Assembly (NCBI GenBank): GCA_041488295.1
Contig: JBGPOZ010000079.1
Location: 1-17,765, forward strand
Direction: 5' to 3'
Length of the DNA stretch: 17,765 bases
Origin: URHD0088 sp041488295
GTDB taxonomy: Bacteria > Pseudomonadota > Alphaproteobacteria > ATCC43930 > CGMCC-115725
The position numbers were made by a program, and so were the translations under genes. Shown here in pieces: positions 15,056-17,765 of the stretch. Within the stretch, counting starts at the first letter, position 1; the number at the start of each line of letters is the position of its first letter. The notes under the pieces were generated by a model that saw nothing but the letters and a program-made list of their open reading frames with translations, made no database searches and was not told the DNA's origin.

Positions 15056-15688
15056 ATGCTGTTCGTCTTCTTCCTGAAGGGCATCGCCGTCGGCATCGTC
15101 ATCGCCGTTCCGGTCGGCCCGGTCGGCGTGCTGTGCGTGCGCCGCACGATCTTCGAGGGCCGGCTGTTCGGCTTTCTGTCCGGCCTTGGCGCCGCCAGCG
15201 CCGATACCATCTTCGGCATCATCGCCGGTTTCGGCCTCACCGTTGTCGCCGATTTGCTGCTCGGCTATCAGAGCTGGCTGCGCGGCGCCGGCGGCTTCTT
15301 TCTCCTCTATCTTGGTGTGACCGCGCTCCGCAGGCACGCCGTCCGTGGCCAAGAGCAGGAAAAGAACGCCGAGAACCTCTTCGGCGCGTTTCTGTCGACC
15401 TTCGTCCTCACGATCACCAATCCGGTGACGATCCTGGCGTTTCTCGGCATCTTCGCCGCCGTCGGGTTCACCGGAGCCGAGGCGACCTTGGCGCGCGCCG
15501 GAATGCTCGTCGCCGGCGTTCTGTGCGGGTCGCTCTTCTGGTGGCTCGGCCTCAATATCGTCGCCGGGCTCTTCCGAAAATCCTTTCGCGAGAGCCATCT
15601 GCTCTGGCTGAACCGCGGCTCGGGTGCGATTCTCGCGCTATCCGGTGTCGGGTTGCTCGTCAGCCTCGTTTACGACAAGCTCGCTTGA
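15056..15688 (+). CDS. LysE/RhtB-family translocator
   Basis: A 210-residue inner-membrane exporter with about six helices. The N-terminus FLKGIAVGIVIAVPVGPVGV is the LysE-family signature (GxxxGxxxxxPGP-like, here VPVGPVG). FLSTFVLTITNPVTILAFLG in helix 4 is the second conserved block. Members export amino acids or related compounds; the substrate cannot be told. No good ribosome site precedes the ATG at 15056, and no in-frame upstream ATG exists in the last 60 bases. The PaiB-like gene begins 32 bp downstream and is probably co-transcribed. Confidence 0.88.
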   Translation: MLFVFFLKGIAVGIVIAVPVGPVGVLCVRRTIFEGRLFGFLSGLGAASADTIFGIIAGFGLTVVADLLLGYQSWLRGAGGFFLLYLGVTALRRHAVRGQEQEKNAENLFGAFLSTFVLTITNPVTILAFLGIFAAVGFTGAEATLARAGMLVAGVLCGSLFWWLGLNIVAGLFRKSFRESHLLWLNRGSGAILALSGVGLLVSLVYDKLA

Positions 15689-15720
15689 GCCGCAGACGGC
15701 GTCGTGCTTGAGAGGGTGCC

Positions 15721-16365
15721 ATGGTCTATTTGCCGCCGCATTTCCGCGAGACCCGGCCGGAGGTTCTTGCCGAGATCATCGAGCGCAACAGCTTTGCGAC
15801 CCTGGTGACCCACGGTCCCGGCGGCTTGATCGCGAGCCAGCTCCCGTTTCTCTACGATGCTGCGGAGGGTCCGCATGGCACGCTTCTGTGCCATCTCGCG
15901 CGGCCCAATCCGCAAGTGGCTGATCTCAATAGCGCGACCGAGGCGCTCGTCATCTTCGCCGGGCCGCACAGCTACGTCTCGCCGAGCTGGTACGAGACGC
16001 ATCCCGCCGTGCCGACCTGGAACTACGCCACCGTTCACGCCTACGGGCACGCGCGCGCGATCGAGGACCCGGCGGCGCTTACCCGCCTCGTCGATCGCTT
16101 GGCCCAGGTCTTTGAATCCGGCCGGGTAAATCCATGGCGCCTCGCCGATCAGCCCGAGAAATATGTCGCCGGCATGGTGCGCGGGATCATCGGTTTCTCG
16201 CTGCCGGTGAGCCGCCTCGAAGGTAAATTCAAGCTCAGCCAGAATCGCAGCGCGACCGATCGCCGGCGCGTCGCGGCGGCGCTCGACGCCGAGGGCGATC
16301 CGTCGGCGCGCGCGGTGGCCGCGCTGATGACAGCGCACGAGCATGCGGGGGCCGGCGCGGAATGA
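15721..16365 (+). CDS. PaiB-like FMN-binding protein (putative negative regulator)
   Basis: A 214-residue protein of the PaiB/FMN-binding split-barrel family. It begins MVYLPPHFRETRPEVLAEII, and HGPGGLIASQLPFLYD, FAGPHSYVSPSWYETHPAVP and TWNYATVHAYG are the conserved flavin-site stretches. Length is typical. In Bacillus, PaiB was described as a repressor of sporulation and degradative enzymes, but most members look like flavin-binding enzymes with no DNA-binding domain, and none is seen here. PaiA, its usual partner (a polyamine acetyltransferase), is absent. AGAGGG lies just before the ATG. The following gene may overlap its regulation: the stop codon at 16363-16365 sits within a ribosome-site-like TGAGG. 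Confidence 0.9.
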   Translation: MVYLPPHFRETRPEVLAEIIERNSFATLVTHGPGGLIASQLPFLYDAAEGPHGTLLCHLARPNPQVADLNSATEALVIFAGPHSYVSPSWYETHPAVPTWNYATVHAYGHARAIEDPAALTRLVDRLAQVFESGRVNPWRLADQPEKYVAGMVRGIIGFSLPVSRLEGKFKLSQNRSATDRRRVAAALDAEGDPSARAVAALMTAHEHAGAGAE

Positions 16366-16431
16366 GGTCATTTTGTGGCGCATGACCCGAAAGCTTTGCG
16401 GTTTTCCGTCCCGAGGGTAAGCTCCGCACCC

Positions 16432-17765
16432 ATGACGAGCCGGGCCGTTTTCCTCGCCGCCACCGCCTCGATCGCGTGGCGCCGCGCCCTGATGAGCGCG
16501 CTTTTTCTGTGCCTTGCCGCGCTGTCGATGGCGGAAGCGCCGCCCGTCGCGGCGCAACAATCGGCCGCCACCGCGCCCGCGCAATCGGCATCGGCGCCGG
16601 TGACCGAGGATGAGCTCAACCGCCTTCTCGCCACGCTCCAGGACGAGAAGCAACGCGCCCAGCTCGTCGAGCAGTTGCGCGGCCTCATCGCGGCGCAGCG
16701 CGGCGTCGAGCAGCAGCAAGAGGCGGCCCCGGCGACGCTCTTGAACGAACTTTCCACCCGCATCGACGCCATCAGCGGCGAGGTCGTCGCGGCAGCGGGT
16801 GTCGTCGTCGACGCGCCCCGCCTCATCGCGTGGCTTCATCTCCAGGCGACCGATCCGCCGGCGCGCGCCTTCTGGCTCGAAGTGGCGCTGAAGCTTGGCG
16901 TCGTCTTCGGCTTCGCTCTCTTCGGCGAATGGCTGCTGCGCACCCTGCTGTTGCGACCGCGTCGCTCGCTCGGCAACAACGCGAGCGAACATCTCGTCCT
17001 GCGCCTTCTGTTCATCGCCATGCGCGCCGTGCTCGACGCGCTGCCGATCCTCGCCTTCGCCGGCCTCGCCTATCTCATCCTGCCTTTCACCGAGCCGCGC
17101 TTCGCGACGGCGCAGGTCGCGACGACCCTCGTCAGCGCCTACGTCACGGCGCGCTTCATCATCGCGATGGCGCGGATCATCCTGCTGCCGCGCCGCTCGG
17201 CCTCGCTTCTGCACGGCCTCAGCGAGGAGACGCGCAGCTATCTCTATGTCTGGATCAAGCGCTTCGCCTACACCGCCGTCTGGGGCTATTCGGCGGCGGC
17301 TGGGGCATGGTGGCTCGGCGTTCCCGGCGGCATCTACGCGATCCTCCTCAAGCTGAGCGCCCTCGTCGTCGCGACGCTCGGGGTCATCTTCGTGCTGCAA
17401 AACCGGGGTCCGGTCGGCGACTGGCTGCGCGGGCGCAGCACGCCGGGCGGGACGGCAAGCGGCTGGCGTCTATTGCGCAACCGCCTTGCCGACACCTGGC
17501 ACATCCTTGCCATCGTCTACATCGTCGCCATCTTTCTCGTCTACGCGCTGCGCGTCGAGGGCGGGTTCATTTTCGTCCTGCGCGGAACCTTGCTGTCGAT
17601 CGCCGTCATCCTCGTCGCCCGGCTCATCGTCGGCCTCGTGCGCCGCGTCAGCGGCCGGGGCTTTGCCATCGGCAATGATCTGAAGACGCGGTTTCCGACG
17701 CTCGAGTCGCGGGCCAACCGCTATCTTCCCGTCCTCACCATGGTGGTGGCGACGCTCGTCTACGC
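16432..17765 (+). CDS. MscS-family mechanosensitive channel, YbiO-like (3' end outside window)
   Basis: Partial: 444 complete codons are visible and the frame is still open at 17765. It has a probable signal peptide (about 16-42, cut after APPVAAQ), a charged helical periplasmic segment with TEDELNRLLATLQDEKQRAQ and LVEQLRGLIA, then several membrane helices (from about 145: WLEVALKLGVVFGFALFGEW). This N-terminal plan is that of large MscS paralogues such as E. coli YbiO. The channel-forming helix and cytosolic domain lie beyond the window, so MscS membership rests on the N-terminal region alone. Start uncertain: ATG 16432 has only a distant GAGGG, while an in-frame GTG at 16375 has GAGG seven bases upstream but would put 19 residues ahead. 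Confidence 0.78.
   Translation, partial: MTSRAVFLAATASIAWRRALMSALFLCLAALSMAEAPPVAAQQSAATAPAQSASAPVTEDELNRLLATLQDEKQRAQLVEQLRGLIAAQRGVEQQQEAAPATLLNELSTRIDAISGEVVAAAGVVVDAPRLIAWLHLQATDPPARAFWLEVALKLGVVFGFALFGEWLLRTLLLRPRRSLGNNASEHLVLRLLFIAMRAVLDALPILAFAGLAYLILPFTEPRFATAQVATTLVSAYVTARFIIAMARIILLPRRSASLLHGLSEETRSYLYVWIKRFAYTAVWGYSAAAGAWWLGVPGGIYAILLKLSALVVATLGVIFVLQNRGPVGDWLRGRSTPGGTASGWRLLRNRLADTWHILAIVYIVAIFLVYALRVEGGFIFVLRGTLLSIAVILVARLIVGLVRRVSGRGFAIGNDLKTRFPTLESRANRYLPVLTMVVATLVY

Noticed and set aside
14224..15711. 495-codon plus-strand frame over the peroxidase and LysE-like genes
   Set aside because: Overlaps two recognisable genes, one of them in another frame of the same strand, and starts inside the inverted repeat.
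15670..17400. 576-codon open frame on the minus strand across the PaiB-like and channel genes
   Set aside because: It crosses several real genes and has the composition of an antisense shadow.

Overview
This is a high-GC chromosomal stretch (near 70% G+C in most genes). It looks alphaproteobacterial, and a member of the Hyphomicrobiales (rhizobia, methylotrophs and relatives) is my best guess. The guess rests on base composition, the gene repertoire (a DmeF-like cation exporter, a quinol/heme-type adenylate cyclase similar in plan to rhizobial CyaC, an sCache chemoreceptor without a C-terminal pentapeptide) and dispersed long inverted repeats of a kind common in such genomes. No rRNA, tRNA, CRISPR array, transposase or integrase is visible.

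Layout. Positions 7-867 (minus) hold an EamA/DMT permease. It diverges from a histidine-rich DmeF-like CDF metal exporter (1038-2033, plus), which has a dyad symmetry between promoter and start. A 29-bp-arm inverted repeat (2084-2175) follows. Next is a tight minus-strand operon read from 7162 down to 2257: ABC ATPase, ABC-2 permease, GldG-like auxiliary protein, DUF4340 protein and a 58-residue four-cysteine DUF1289 protein. Gaps are 21, 13 and 13 bp, and the last pair overlap as GTGA. Diverging from it is a three-module cyclase (7397-9091): a six-helix SdhC/cytochrome-b-like anchor, a plant-type [2Fe-2S] ferredoxin domain and a class III adenylate cyclase domain.

The middle of the window (9277-12010) is the least ordinary part. 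Two convergent genes encode long helical proteins that I cannot assign. The first has lower G+C than its neighbours and a long hydrophobic segment between helical regions, a plan reminiscent of alpha-pore-forming toxins. The block is bracketed by a perfect 12-bp direct repeat (9211-9222 and 12264-12275). The repeat may mark an insertion boundary, or it may be a shared upstream element of the two plus-strand genes that follow each copy.

The right part holds an sCache methyl-accepting chemotaxis protein (12321-14018), a second long inverted repeat (14073-14248), an exported cysteine-type glutathione peroxidase (14293-14862, minus), and then a probable plus-strand run of a LysE-family exporter, a PaiB-like FMN-binding protein and a YbiO-type MscS channel that leaves the window at 17765.

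Together most genes concern envelope traffic and sensing: metal and metabolite efflux, an ABC system of unknown substrate, redox/quinone-to-cAMP signalling, chemotaxis, peroxide defence and osmotic release. The convergent unknown pair is the best candidate for something undescribed, but its function cannot be read from sequence alone.
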